DNA of 64,000 nucleotides, taken from Lolium rigidum. Its lineage: Eukaryota > Streptophyta > Magnoliopsida > Poales > Poaceae. Every line of letters starts with the position of its first letter. The stretch's first letter is position 1. The notes under the pieces are model-generated. The model worked only from the letters and a program-made list of their open reading frames with translations, was not told where the DNA came from and searched no databases. Shown here one piece after another: positions 43,601-55,708 of this stretch. Position numbers and translations under genes: made by a program. Location of the stretch: the NCBI RefSeq assembly GCF_022539505.1, contig NC_061514.1:221797837-221861836 (forward strand), read 5' to 3'.

Positions 43601-45133
43601 TGTCGGGGGTGCTCCTCGACAATGCCCTCCGGTTGGGGCTTAGGGTTGATGGAATCCTGAAGGCTGATACGAACCATCGGTTAATAGACAAGTGGGGAGA
43701 GCAATTTACCCAGGTTCAGGGCCCTCGATGAGGTAACACCCCTACGTCCTGCCTGTCTGATCTTGATTATGAAAATATCGGGTTACAATGGGGTGTCGAA
43801 GGTTTCGGCTATGATCTCGTCGAGAGGCTAAGTGCTACGGTGACCTAGCTCCAGACTTCTGGTGGCTAAAGTTGCTAAGATTGATTGTGTCCCTCGGCAG
43901 TCCCTCTCCTGGTCCTTATATAGGGGGCCATGTCTCAAGAGATCTACACGAGTACGACTAGGTTTACAGGAGACCTAGTTCTAAACTTTCCTTGTTTGAT
44001 TGATCTTCGCCTTGGTCTTCAAGGAATCTTCTTCGGCACCGTCCTAGTGGCCCACCTTGCCATCGGTTGTCTTCATGGGCCTCCAGCTGGGCTATACGGG
44101 ATAGGGCAATACCAGTTACCCGAAGGGTAATGCCCACGTCAGTAGTCCCCGAGTGTCTAGCCGAATATATTTCGTGTAGAAACTAAAGCATGCCTCCGCT
44201 GAATGTTCTTCTCTTGATAATTCTTGTCCACCTTGTACTGGCTTCGTCTCCTTTTATCGGGTGCGCGTCCAGTGCTCCCGGTGGGAGTAGCCCCCGAGTC
44301 TAGATACGGATGCTTGCAGTCCGTGTGTAGACTCAAGTTGTACTACTCGAATGTTTTCTTCTGCCGAAGTTTCTTGCCAGTCTTCATAAACCGTCCGATA
44401 AATTCATATCGAGGCTTGTAGTTTCTCAGTAAGATTTAATGCGTAAAGGATATTTGAGTAACGCGCCCAGCTTTGATGGTTAACTGCCGTTGGCAAAACA
44501 ACGTTACTCTACACAGAATTAAGTCCCCGGACATGATCCTGGAGTGCAAAAAAGTTTTATCGGGTGCGCGTCCTGTGCTCCCGATGGGAGTAGCCCCCGA
44601 GTCTGGGCACGGGCGCTTGTGACCGGGTGCAGACTCGAGCTGAACATACTGTTCTTTTCTTCAAATAATTCTTCACGCCCCTCTTTATGGAAAAATCTTC
44701 GAGTTCACGTTTATCGGGTGCGGGTCCTGCGCTCCCGATGGGAGTAGCCCTCGAGTCTAGGTGCGGATGCTTGCAATCCGTGCGTAGACTCAAGTTGACC
44801 ACTCGACAGTTTTGTTTCTTCGACTCCCCAATCATGTTTTATGACGTCGGTGATGACTTCACCACTGTTGCAGTCCTGACATGACAGGACACGACCTGTT
44901 GGGCCCATCCTCCTTCTGTGTGGTTCTGTTTTTAAGAAATGACCGCTCCTTGCGTGCAGTTACCAAAGCGTCTCCTCGATTCCCGTGATTTGTTGATGAA
45001 AAAGAGACTCATTAAATAAATTGAGGACACGTGCCCGTCCGATCCTTAGTTTTGCATCTTATAATCTCTTCGTTGCAGATTTTCTTCTTCTCACACTCCA
45101 TCATTGCATCCTTTTCTTCCCCATTCGTCTCCT
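43601..45133 (+). repeat. LTR-like fragment of another retrotransposon family
   Basis: Starts TGTCGGGGGTGCTCC and has a TATA box CCTTATATAGGGG at 43914-43926. A module beginning TTATCGGGTGCG and containing GGGAGTAGCC is present three times (from about 44255, 44554 and 44710). Words such as GTAGTCCCCGAG are typical of grass Tat-like Ty3 LTRs in my recollection. No coding region follows, because element F interrupts at 45134. Assignment to an LTR is moderate. Confidence 0.55.
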
Positions 45134-45407
45134 TGATGCATGCAATTAACACACGTCCGTTGGGAACCCCAAGAGGAAGGTGTGATGCGTATAGAAGCAA
45201 GTTTTCCCTCAGTATGAAACCAAGCTTTATCGAACCAGTAGGAGCCAAGAAGCACGTTGAAGGTTGATGGCGGCGAAGTGTAGTGCGGCGCAACACCAGG
45301 GATTCCGGCGCCAACGTGGAACCTGCACAACATAATCAAAGTACTTTGCCCCAACGTAACAGTGAGGTTGTCAATCTCACCGGCTTGCTGAAAACAAAGG
45401 ATTAATC
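45134..45407 (-). repeat. 3' LTR of element F, left part
   Basis: The LTR's 3' end on the minus strand, including the CACGTTGGCGCCGGAATCCC region. It is interrupted at 45402-45407 (TTAATC) by element B. The rest continues at 60877. Confidence 0.78.
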
Positions 45408-48400
45408 TGTGGGGCCCCGGACTTACCAGTCCAGAACTCCTGTTATGCATACAATTTCACGATCCCAAGATCATTCCATCGTGAATACATAACCGAACTG
45501 ATACCAGATTACATCATCCATTACAATACCGAAATTAATATTAATACGGAAGTCTTACATCATAGGCCATCAAGGCCGAAGTTCAACAAACAGCAGCGGA
45601 ATTTATTTGACTTCAAACAGCGGTGGAACCCACGTCAGGCCTTTACCCTACAGGCGGCTGACTGGGAGAGCGTCCTAGTTCGCGTCTTCGGCATCATACT
45701 CTTCTTCTTCTTCGTAGCACTCCTCTTCAAAGTCTGGCCAAGTAAATAGCCAGGACAACAATGCCAATGAGTACGTTTGAATGTACTCGCAAACCACCTT
45801 AGAGAGAAATAAAGGATATGCAATATGGCACTAGCAAGGAACAGGCACTATACTAGGGCGACAAGGAGCGAGAGGTGGTTCCTCTCGAGAGTATGACATC
45901 TACATACCTTTGTTGAAAAACCTTTTGGAAAACAAGTTTGTTTGAGGACTAATAGGTAAGGGTTACCCAATTTCCTTTCCGGCCATCTCAGTATGACCAA
46001 ATCAACTTTTCCAACTTTCCACCGTACCTCCCAGGTACATTTCCACCAGTCCCACTAGCATAATTTTCCCGAAACATTTTTGAGAAAACACTTTTATAAA
46101 CCAAAACTTTCCTCTAATGCCAGGTACCGCCATTCCCATGTCCATAACCGCGGACACGGCTATTCGAATAGATTTACACTCTGCAGAGGTTGTACACTTT
46201 CCCCACAAGATCCGAGTACTCATCATGTGGGCATCATCCCTGCATAATGACATATGCCACGACAAATACCCGATCGTAGTTTTTCGCCTGCTCGCCTTAG
46301 CCTAAGACATGCCGCCTAGAGTTGTACCTCCCAACACCAGAGTCCGAGGGGTCGTTTACCTGAGAGTAGCAAATTCCCCGACCAGCTCGATCCTCCGGAA
46401 TGCCACGACCAACTGTGGGGCATTATTCAATGGGAGCTCATAGGTTGTACCCCTGCCATCGATACGCAATGGAAAGGCGTTCCCGGTTCGTCGGGAAGGC
46501 CACGGTCGATAGGTGTCCATGATCGGACTACCCCTTACATTTGCAGGACCCAAACTAAGGCGAGACAAACTACTACGCTACGCCCCGTCCCACTAAAGGG
46601 TAATGTGGTTGTACTGGCTAGGTCCGGTTTCGTACTATGGTCACCAAGGTTTTTCGAAAACAACTTTTCATCTCCATTTGCCTCCAGAAATATCTTTCAT
46701 AAACCTTTTTGTATTTCATAAAAACCACACTTGGGCAGGGCAACCCCATTCCAAGGTTTTCCAGAAAAACCTTTTTGCTTGAAAGCAATTTTCACAAATA
46801 TTTTTCCAGGCTTCCCAACCGATAGTCCAATTTCTCTTTGAAAAGAGGCGACAAGGATGATAAGGTGGTAAGCACCATATCACTAATAGAGGTGTGATCA
46901 GTAGGCACCAACGAGGGCTGCACCATAAGGGTGGATTAATAAAAACTCCGGGTGGCGCTAACCACCGACATAATAAATAAAAGACATGCACTTTATAAAA
47001 CCTGCAATAATGCAAGAGCAAGATATATAGGATCAGATATGCATCAAGAGGTGGCTTGCCTTGATCAGCAAAGTGTCCCTGGTCTTCCTCTTCAAATCCC
47101 CCAAAGTCACCTCCTCCTTCGTTTCCGGCGGCGTTCGAATCTAGCGTCGCAAAAATAAAAGAAACACACCACACCAAATCAACAAACCATTCCAGAATAA
47201 TGCACACAAAAATTTGATAAAATCACAGTATGTAAAGGTTCACCAATGCAAACTACTGGAAGTGGTTTCACTATTTTATGATTTTTAAAATAAAAGATAT
47301 GATTTTTACAATTCTAGAAATGACTTAGGAACCATTTAAATGGTCTAAATCTTTCTGTATGTCACAAAAATTCATGCAGCATACCTACAGAATGCTAACG
47401 ACATTTAGAATACACTTGCACAAGAATCACTTGCAGATTAATTTTTAACTAACCTAAACAAATTAAACAAGACAATAACCAGAGCACACAAATAGCTAGG
47501 CACACCAGTATCAGAGAATCACCAACCAAATCCAAGAACACACCTGGGTATCTAATGTTATTTGTGATCCAACCCCACTGGTTTGACATTTTTCTGATTT
47601 GTAAAAGAATTTACAAAAATAAAATACTAAAAAGGTGCCCTGTTTAAGATATAAATTCACCAGGCCTAATCTACAACCCTAAAAATTATTTCCTTTTGCA
47701 CAGAAATACCTTAACATTATCTCTACTGGTAGCCCTTGTATTTGCTTCAAGAGCATGTGTAGTTTTTGAATTAAAAATCAGAGAAGAGCTCTCTGGACAA
47801 ATTGTAATTTGCTAACCAAACAAAATATAGGACGATTTTGCATGTGAGACCAGTGCGAAAATAAAGATAATTACATCTACTTCATAACAAAATTGACTTC
47901 ATGCAGAAAGGTTTTATAAATGTAACACAATAATTAAAATACACAATCAGATACATTTTAGGTTTCTATTTATCAGAACATAATAACCACACTAAATCAC
48001 ATGCATGTAATTATTTGTGGTAGATATTTCATTCACGAGCACATAGAAATTAGAATTGACGAATTTGAATCATCGAGGAATTTACAACATTTTAAAACCT
48101 CCTGAGCTATTTACTGGAGTTTTGAAACAAGAAAAAGGAAAAGAAGAAACGGGCCGGGGTTGTGGCTGCTCGGCCCAGATCGGCAGAGATCTGCCGCTGG
48201 GCGGCCCAACTCCGTCCGCGACGCGCGGGAACCACGGTTTTAAAACCAGGGGCGGGCCACGCCACGCCAGCACGCGGGCCCGGCGGTGATCGACATGCAG
48301 CCGCCCGATCTAATCGGACGGTTGCATGGTCGTCTTCCTCGACCTGACAGGGACGGCGACGGGAGGAAATGGCGCAGGAAACCCCAACGGGTTCCAGAGC

Positions 48401-50574
48401 CTCGCGTGCTCACCTCGGGAGGCAGAAACCGTCGGGGGAGGGTGCGTTGGACGCGGTGGAGCCGGCTCTTACGAACGATGGTGGTGGCGACGAAAACAGC
48501 GCGGGTCGAGATGGTTGACGTCGACGGCGCCGGTTTCGCTGCTCGTCACGGCGGCGGCTACGGGGATCCCCGGAAGGTGAGATAGAGCGCGTTAGAGCGA
48601 GGGAACGAGAGGAGTTTCCAGGGAGCAAGGAGGGGAAGAAAACGGCGGCGCCCTTTGATGTAACCTTCACCGACGCTCGCCGGGACTCGAGTGCGAGTTC
48701 GGATGGTAGGGAGGAGAGGGGCTCCTCTCCTCTCGGGAGGTGGAGTGGTGGTGGAGTGGCGAACTGGTGGCGAAGGCGTTGAGCAAGAGGGTGTCCGGGC
48801 CATTTTGTACCTCGCCGCGCGGTGCACGGTGCACCGCGTCCGTGGCGTGGAGAAGGGCGTGCGGCGGCAGCTCATTGGGCGAGCTGGGCGGCGGGATACG
48901 TGTCTGATACACGGTGCCACGCCGTGGACACACGCGCTCGTCGTCTGCAGCGAGAGAGAGGACGAGACAGCACGGCGACGACGCGATCTGTCACGTGTTC
49001 GACAGAATGACGGGACTGGGCGTCGGTGTTGGCGTGCACGGGGGAGGGAAAAGGCTGGCGGGCGCTTGTTTCTGATGGCGCGGGAGCACGATTGTGTGCT
49101 CGCCTCGTCGTCCAGATCCACCGGCGTGCGATAGTGAGGTGGCCACCGTGGCCGTGCCCGTGCAGACGTGCACGGTCACCACAGGTGGTCACCGCGGCGT
49201 GTCATCGATGGTAGGAGAGGGTAAGGAGGCCTGGTGGGTTCTGGAGGAAAAGGAAAGGTGCAATGGAGCATCGACAGCTCGCTGTCCTCATGCGCACGCT
49301 CAGCAGAAGGAAATAGAGGGGAGTTGTCTCCATTCGGTTTGTCCAAATGAGGGAAATGATGGGTGAGCTCTAGGCTGTGAAGAGGGGACAGGAGGGAGGC
49401 TAGGGAGGGTAGGGGACTGCAGGAAGGGGTGTTGCAGTCGTGCATGCTCCAGGTCTTGGCTGCACTAGGTTGGCAAGCTCACATGTGAGGCCAAGACAAC
49501 AACTAGCCTCGGCCACATCCTCTCCCTAATTTCTCTCTTAACCACATGGTGCCAAAATGCATGCACGCACATGTGATCGTGTGTGGAGAGTGAGAGAGAG
49601 GAGGGAGGTGAGATGGGGCCGAAATTTCTGTCCACTTGCTGGTGGTTTCGGAGGGTGGAGAGACAAAGAGAGATAGAGAGAGAGAAATGGAGAGGAGTGG
49701 TGCCAGGTAGTGTGGTATGGCATGGCCGGCTTCCCTCTAGGCCATGCAATGAAGAAACAAATGATAGAATCCAAGCAAGAGCTGCATGCCAGCCATGTAC
49801 TAGTATTGGTGATGGTCACCAAGATGGTGGCTTGATGGTGTTTAGATATTATTTAGGAGGTAGGGATGAAAAGAGTGATAGTGTCAAGTTGGTGATGACG
49901 GCATCTCAAGTTTTTAGAAAGGACATGTTGAGAAAAACAAAAGGCACTTAAGAGTGAACATGGTGAGGAGAGTGAAGGAAAATGAGAGGGAAGATATTTT
50001 GGGGAAGAATTAAGAGGGAGAAGAAAGATTGGTTAAGGCATGGTCTATGTGACCATTTCTCAACCTATGCCAATTTTCAGATTTTTGGCAAGGCCACTCA
50101 CAAGTGATAAAGGTTAAGTCAAGGATGAAAATGGGATGAGTTCATTAGCACACGGCTAGAGAAATTTTATAATCAAATTTGGTTGAGAATTGAGAGAGAA
50201 AAGTCACACACAAAAGTGACTAGAAGCTGATCTTTGGAAGATCCATCTAAGCATTAGAGGCTTAAGTCCTAGGGTTTAGTGAGAAAGGGAAATGTGATCA
50301 CTCAAGTAAATAGAGAGAGGTGAAATGCTCCAAGGGTTTGTGTCATGGTTAATTTAATTCAAACCAGAGTAAAGAGGTTCACATGTAGAAAGGGTTTTAG
50401 GGTTTTTAGTGATTGGCACACAATGTAAGTTTCACAAATAACAACCACACACATCCTAAAATTAATGCAAGATCAAATATATGCATGCAACCTTTTAAGC
50501 TATAAAAAGTTTTTGTTGGCCCAAAAATTTGTATTCCAAAATTTTATTCAAAGCACAAAAGTTGGGTTGTTACA
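45408..50574 (-). repeat. Left (3') LTR of element B
   Basis: 5167 bp, TGTGGGGCCCC...GGGTTGTTACA on the plus strand. It includes a candidate TATA box (minus strand, 46091-46098), the exon-like block (47041-47150) and a GC-rich block (about 48150-49450). Overlapping arginine-rich frames in that block, such as the 187-codon one at 48558-49121, look like chance frames. Confidence 0.92.
46091..46098 (-). promoter_or_regulatory. Candidate TATA box in element B LTR
   Basis: Minus strand TATAAAAG within GGTTTATAAAAGTG. The partner LTR has it at 56395-56402. The distance to the LTR end (about 683 bases) equals that in element A. Confidence 0.5.
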
Positions 50575-50592
50575 AACCTTCCCCCCTTAAAA
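50575..50592 (-). promoter_or_regulatory. Polypurine tract of element B
   Basis: Minus strand TTTAAGGGGGGAAGGTT directly next to the 3' LTR start (TGTAACAACCC). Element A has a close equivalent at 14416-14434. It lies between the end of pol and the LTR. Confidence 0.75.
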
Positions 50593-50618
50593 TGAATCTC
50601 GTCCTCGAGATTCGGTGG

Positions 50619-53600
50619 CTAAGAACTGAAGAGTGCGGGGAAATCCTTCCGATGTTGATCTTCTCGTTCCCAAGTGGCTTCCTCCTCGGAGTGATTAGTC
50701 CACTGAACCTTACAAAATTTAATCTTCCTGCTTCGGGTGAGACGAACAGCTTCTTCCAGAATCCGAAGGGGTACTTCTCGATAAGTTAAGTCAGTGTTGA
50801 GGTCAAGGGTGCGATAATCGATGTTCTTGAATGTCTCAGGCTTGTCGGGCACTTGAAGGCATCGTCGAAGAAGAGAGATATGGAACACATCATGGAAATC
50901 CGCTAATTCAGCGGGCAGTTCCAATTGATAGGATACTTCACCTCGACGAGCGAGAACCTTGAAAGGCCCAATATATCTGGGGGCAAGCTTCCCTTTGACG
51001 TGAAATCTCTGCATTCCCTTGAGTGGAGTGACGCGAAGATAGGCATGATCTCCAACCTTGAAGGTCAATTCGCGACGCTTGGAATCAGCATAACTCTTCT
51101 GGCGGGATTGAGCGGCTTTGAGGCGATCACGGATCAGTTGAACTTGTTCTTCAGCTTCACGAAGATGGTCAGGTCCAAAAACTTGACTATCTCCGGTCTC
51201 GGACCAGTTGAGAGGGGTTCGGCAACGGCGACCATATAGAGCTTCAAAGGGGGCCATCTGTAGACTAGCTTGGTAGCTATTGTTGTAAGAGAATTCCGCG
51301 AAGGGTAGACAATCTTCCCATTTTGCTCCATAGGCGAGGACACAAGCACGAAGCATATCTTCAAGAATCTGGTTTACTCTTTCTGTTTGGCCACCGGTCT
51401 GTGGGTGATAAGCGGTGCTGAAAGATAGCTTCGTTCCGAGGGCTTCATGCAGGCTCTTCCAGAATTTCGAGGTGAATTGGGTACCTCGATCTGACACTAT
51501 CCTCTTGGGGACTCCGTGGAGACTAACAATACGGGATATATAAAGATCAGCCAGCCGGGTTCCGGGGAATGTGGTCTTGACTGGGATGAAACGGGCGACC
51601 TTAGTGAGTCGATCGACAATAACCCAGATGGAGTCGTGACCACGCTGAGATTTAGGAAGTCCAGTAATGAAATCCATTCCGACTTCTTCCCATTTCCATT
51701 CGGGGACTTGGAGGGGTTGGAGCAGTCCAGCTGGTCGCTGATGTTCAGCCTTCACTTTCTGGCATACGTCGCAACGAGCGATGAAAAAGGCTATCTCGCG
51801 CTTCATACCGTGCCACCATAATTGTTTCTTCAGGTCTTGATACATCTTCGTTCCTCCGGGGTGGATTGAGTAGGGGGTGTCGTGAGCTTCCTTCATGATG
51901 AGTTGCTTCAGGTCTTCAATATTGGGTACACAAAGGCGTCCTTTGTACCACAAAACTCCTTTGGCATCAATCGTGAAGCCAGGAACTTCTTCCCTATCCA
52001 TTCTACGCTTGATTCCTTCAATACTTCCGTGTCCCACCTGTGCTTCCTTGATTTGATCAAACAAGGTAGGCTGTAGCTCAAGATTCGCCAGGAAACCATG
52101 GCTAACCAACTCGAGGCCAAACTCCTCAAGTTCTTCATACAGCTTGGGTTGAGCAATTTTGATCAGGGCGTTCATCGAACATGGCTCTCGACTAAGGGCA
52201 TCAGCTACGATATTGGCTTTACCGGGGTGATAATGAATGCCGAGGTCGTAATCCTTGATGAGCTCCATCCATCTGCTCTGCCTCATGTTCAGCTCCCGCT
52301 GAGTGAAAATATACTTCAGGCTCTTGTGATCAGTGTAGATCTCGCAGCGATTTCCCACTAGATAGTGGCGCCAGGTCTTCAGGGCGTGAACTACAACAGC
52401 AAGTTCTAAGTCATGCGTGGGGTAATTCATCTCGTGTGGTCGAAGTTGTCTTGACAAATAGGCTATCACTTTGCCTTCTTGCATCAGCACACTTCCCAAA
52501 CCAAGTTTCGATGCATCGCAGTACACATCAAAATCCTTGGTGATATCGGGCATGGTCAAGACGGGGGCTGTGACTAATCTCTTCTTGAGTTCCTGAAAAC
52601 TGGCCTCACATTTGTCGGTCCATTCAAACTTCTTATCCTTCTTCAAAAGCTGCGTTAAGGGTCTCGCAATGCTGGAGAATCCCTCAACGAACTTGCGATA
52701 ATAACCCGCCAATCCTAAAATGGCGCGGACTTCGGTCTGGTTGGTAGGGGCTTTCTTCTCCATGATGGACTGAATTTTGGATGGGTCGACAGATACTCCT
52801 CCGGCAGATATGACATGACCAAGAAATCCTACCTCTTTCAGCCAAAATTCACATTTACTAAACTTGGCGTAAAGCTGATGGTCTCGGAGAGTTCCCAAAA
52901 CTATCCGCAGATGTTCAGCATGCTCTTTTTCATTCTTGGAGTAGATCAGAATATCGTCGATGAACACCACGACGAACTTGTCGAGGTACTTCATGAACAC
53001 CTTGTTCATGAGATTCATGAAATAGGCAGGGGCATTCGTCAGTCCGAAGGACATCACGGTATATTCAAAAAGTCCATACCGGGTGGTGAAGGCAGTCTTG
53101 GGAATGTCTGACTCTCGAACCTTGAGTTGATGATAACCAGTTCGGAGATCTATCTTAGAGAAAACTCGGGCGCCATTCATCTGGTCGAACAAATCTTCAA
53201 TCTTTGGGAGGGGGTATTTGTTCTTGATGGTGACATCATTCAGTTTCCGGTAATCCACACACAGGCGGATAGTACCGTCCCGCTTATCCACAAAGATAAC
53301 GGGAGATCCCCAGGGTGATGCGCTTGGGCGAATCAACCCTTTCCTCAACATGTCGTCCAACTGCTTCTTCAACTCAACTAATTCTTGGGGGTTCATCCGG
53401 TAAGGCCGCTGAGCGATGGGGGAAGTTCCGGGGACTAACTCAATAATAAACTCGATATCCCGATCAGGGGGCATACCGGGCAGCTCATCGGGGAAAACCT
53501 CAGGGTACTCACAAGCTATGGGTACTTCATGCAGGGCTGGACTGGCGACACTCTTCTTGCATAAGGCCTTCGATGATGGCATGGTCGCCACATGCTCAAC

Positions 53601-55121
53601 TACTTCACCATCCTCAGCAGTTAGGGTTATGGCTCGGCGAACACAATCTATGTGACCCTTATACTTCACCATCCAATTCATCCCGAGGATAACTTCTAAG
53701 CCTTGCTCTCCTAATACGATCAAATCCGCGTGAAAACGCTTTCCCTGAATATCTATGGGAACATCCTTGCAGGATAAATCTGTTTTTGTGGAGGCTCCCG
53801 GGATTTGGACTATCATAGGCCGTTGCATGATGGTAGGTCTCAAACCACTCTTTCTAGCGAACGGCTTAGTGACAAACGAGTGCGATGCTCCGGAATCAAA
53901 CAAGACAGTGGAGGGTACCGAGTTGACAGGGAACGTACCCAGAACGATATCCGGAGCTTCCTGGGCTTCTTCAGCATTGACATGGTTCAGGTGACCTCTG
54001 GATGGTCCAGCTGACTTCTTCTTGTTCTGGTTCCTTCCGGCAGCAGTGCGAGCTTGTCCCTGATCTGGCTGGGGCGCATTGGGGCGCTGCTCAGTGGTCG
54101 CCTTGTTAGGGCACATCTTGGAGAAATGCCCGGTTTGTCCGCAGGTGAAACATCCATTGGAGGGAAGGCGGACAGTGTTGTTCTGGCGGTTGTAATTGGG
54201 GTTGAAGTTACTTCCTCCAGAACGCTGAGGGTTGTAGTTGCGATTGGGGTTGTTGGGGCGAGGTGCAGGGGGTGGTGCCCTCTGTGATTGGGGCGCCGGC
54301 CTTGGTGGAGGGAAACTGCGGGGTCGCTGAGTACTGGAGCTGCCTTGCTGCAGCATCGCCTTGCGCTTGCGGTTCTCAAACGCGTTCTTGCGCTTGCTCT
54401 CAACCATGATAGAGGCATCTACCAGCGACTCAAGATCTGGGTATGGAACAGCCACCAAGATACTCCGCATCTCGTCATGCAGACCATTCAGAAAACGGTC
54501 CTTCTTCTTCTCTTCAGTGTCGGTGTCTTCTGGAGCATACCTGGACAGAGTGGTGAACTTGTCCATGTATTCCACCACAGACATGCTTCCTTGCCTCAGA
54601 TTCATGAACTTGTCCTTCATGAGCTTGATCAGTCCAGAGGGAATGTGGGTCTTGCGGAACTTGGCCTTGAATTCTTCCCAGTTGATGACGTGTCCTTCAG
54701 CTTGAATAGCCTTGACATTTTCCCACCAAGCACGTGCAGGACCAGAAAGGTAATGAGTGGCAAACAACACCTTCTCATCATTGCCGACTCCGGCGACCTC
54801 CAAGTTGTTCTCTATGGTGCGAAGCCAATCATCGGCGTCGAGGGGTTCAGTGCACTTGGTGAAAACAGGAGGGTTGGTGCTTTGGAAATCTTTCAGTTTA
54901 GAGCGAGGGTCTCCATTTTCATTCCCTCCATTATTGTTGTTGGCGTTTTTGGTAGCAATCTGAGCGAGGTGTTGAAGGGTAGCAAGGTTAGCTTGGCGCT
55001 CCGCACGGGCTGCCTCACGATCTTCCATCATAAGGCGCAGAAGTTGCGCCATGGTTGGGTCCGGAGGTGGAGGGGGGTTTTGGTCTGACCCGCTGGCGTT
55101 TCCACTACGGGTTTCAACCAT
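50619..55121 (-). CDS. Intact gag-pol polyprotein of element B
   Basis: 1500 residues in one frame. Gag core about 85-245; zinc knuckle [14 protein letters not shown] at 324-337; protease active site DSGAS at 409-413. Reverse transcriptase runs about 555-770, with FIDD at 720-723. RNase H includes D869 and D931. Integrase has zinc ligands H1080, H1087, C1117 and C1120, and catalytic D1150, D1211 and E1247 with the usual 35-residue D-E gap. A GPF motif lies near 1385, and a chromodomain-like tail at about 1447-1495 contains [15 protein letters not shown]. The ATG follows the leader by about 570 bases. One small oddity is Y700 in APAY, where most relatives have a small residue or T. The polyprotein copies and integrates the element; chromodomains guide chromovirus integrases to chromatin. 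Confidence 0.95.
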   Translation of the reverse strand: MVETRSGNASGSDQNPPPPPDPTMAQLLRLMMEDREAARAERQANLATLQHLAQIATKNANNNNGGNENGDPRSKLKDFQSTNPPVFTKCTEPLDADDWLRTIENNLEVAGVGNDEKVLFATHYLSGPARAWWENVKAIQAEGHVINWEEFKAKFRKTHIPSGLIKLMKDKFMNLRQGSMSVVEYMDKFTTLSRYAPEDTDTEEKKKDRFLNGLHDEMRSILVAVPYPDLESLVDASIMVESKRKNAFENRKRKAMLQQGSSSTQRPRSFPPPRPAPQSQRAPPPAPRPNNPNRNYNPQRSGGSNFNPNYNRQNNTVRLPSNGCFTCGQTGHFSKMCPNKATTEQRPNAPQPDQGQARTAAGRNQNKKKSAGPSRGHLNHVNAEEAQEAPDIVLGTFPVNSVPSTVLFDSGASHSFVTKPFARKSGLRPTIMQRPMIVQIPGASTKTDLSCKDVPIDIQGKRFHADLIVLGEQGLEVILGMNWMVKYKGHIDCVRRAITLTAEDGEVVEHVATMPSSKALCKKSVASPALHEVPIACEYPEVFPDELPGMPPDRDIEFIIELVPGTSPIAQRPYRMNPQELVELKKQLDDMLRKGLIRPSASPWGSPVIFVDKRDGTIRLCVDYRKLNDVTIKNKYPLPKIEDLFDQMNGARVFSKIDLRTGYHQLKVRESDIPKTAFTTRYGLFEYTVMSFGLTNAPAYFMNLMNKVFMKYLDKFVVVFIDDILIYSKNEKEHAEHLRIVLGTLRDHQLYAKFSKCEFWLKEVGFLGHVISAGGVSVDPSKIQSIMEKKAPTNQTEVRAILGLAGYYRKFVEGFSSIARPLTQLLKKDKKFEWTDKCEASFQELKKRLVTAPVLTMPDITKDFDVYCDASKLGLGSVLMQEGKVIAYLSRQLRPHEMNYPTHDLELAVVVHALKTWRHYLVGNRCEIYTDHKSLKYIFTQRELNMRQSRWMELIKDYDLGIHYHPGKANIVADALSREPCSMNALIKIAQPKLYEELEEFGLELVSHGFLANLELQPTLFDQIKEAQVGHGSIEGIKRRMDREEVPGFTIDAKGVLWYKGRLCVPNIEDLKQLIMKEAHDTPYSIHPGGTKMYQDLKKQLWWHGMKREIAFFIARCDVCQKVKAEHQRPAGLLQPLQVPEWKWEEVGMDFITGLPKSQRGHDSIWVIVDRLTKVARFIPVKTTFPGTRLADLYISRIVSLHGVPKRIVSDRGTQFTSKFWKSLHEALGTKLSFSTAYHPQTGGQTERVNQILEDMLRACVLAYGAKWEDCLPFAEFSYNNSYQASLQMAPFEALYGRRCRTPLNWSETGDSQVFGPDHLREAEEQVQLIRDRLKAAQSRQKSYADSKRRELTFKVGDHAYLRVTPLKGMQRFHVKGKLAPRYIGPFKVLARRGEVSYQLELPAELADFHDVFHISLLRRCLQVPDKPETFKNIDYRTLDLNTDLTYREVPLRILEEAVRLTRSRKIKFCKVQWTNHSEEEATWEREDQHRKDFPALFSS

Positions 55122-55692
55122 CCTGGAGAGCTGTGGATTCAGATATTAATGGAAAAACAAGGAGATGGGCAGCCACTTAAAAGGGGAGGGCTTGTTAAAA
55201 AAAAATGCATAATTTTGAAAACGGAAACACGCAAAAGCAAAGTAGGCAAACGATAGCATAACATAGCCGGGGTGCCAAAGGCACAAAATCGCATCACACA
55301 CCAATCATATCCAAACAATCAAGCTCACACTTCGGAAACTACAACAACTACATGAATCGCAAATAGGACTGGTTTTCAAGGGACACCTAATATTTGTGGT
55401 ATCCTATTCGAATCAACTGAGCTTGTCATGTCTTGAATTCCTCGAGTCCGGTGAATCTGAGTTGGGGGAACATCGCCAAATATATGGACTTGGAAGAGGA
55501 TGAGATAGTAGAATAAGAACTTTCAAAGTCGCTAGAAATCAAAGGGGTGAGAATTGGAAGTTTTTGAAAGTGTAAGAAAGATAGAAGCTAAACTTCTAGT
55601 ATGTAGGAAAATAATTTTAGTAAATAATTTTACCAAAGTAGTATTTTTCTAACTAACGCCCATGCTAACTAAGGTCTCCTACAGTCAGGATG
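55122..55692 (-). other. 5' leader of element B
   Basis: Non-coding leader between primer site and gag start. Its half nearest the LTR (55430-55708) is shared with element A at 16020-16324, so it probably contains the packaging signal recognised by the B gag. That role is inferred from the sharing. Confidence 0.6.
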
Positions 55693-55704
55693 GCTCTGAT
55701 ACCA
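55693..55704 (-). other. Primer binding site of element B (initiator tRNA-Met)
   Basis: Minus strand TGGTATCAGAGC, four bases from the LTR boundary. Confidence 0.9.
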
Positions 55705-55708
55705 GCTC

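Noticed and set aside
48558..49121. 187-codon minus-strand frame in the B LTR
   Set aside because: Arginine/serine/proline-rich low-complexity sequence in a GC-rich block, overlapped by open frames on both strands. No domain; likely chance.
53987..55088. Plus-strand frames of 143-266 codons opposite gag-pol of B
   Set aside because: They are shadows of the intact minus-strand polyprotein and show no protein features of their own.
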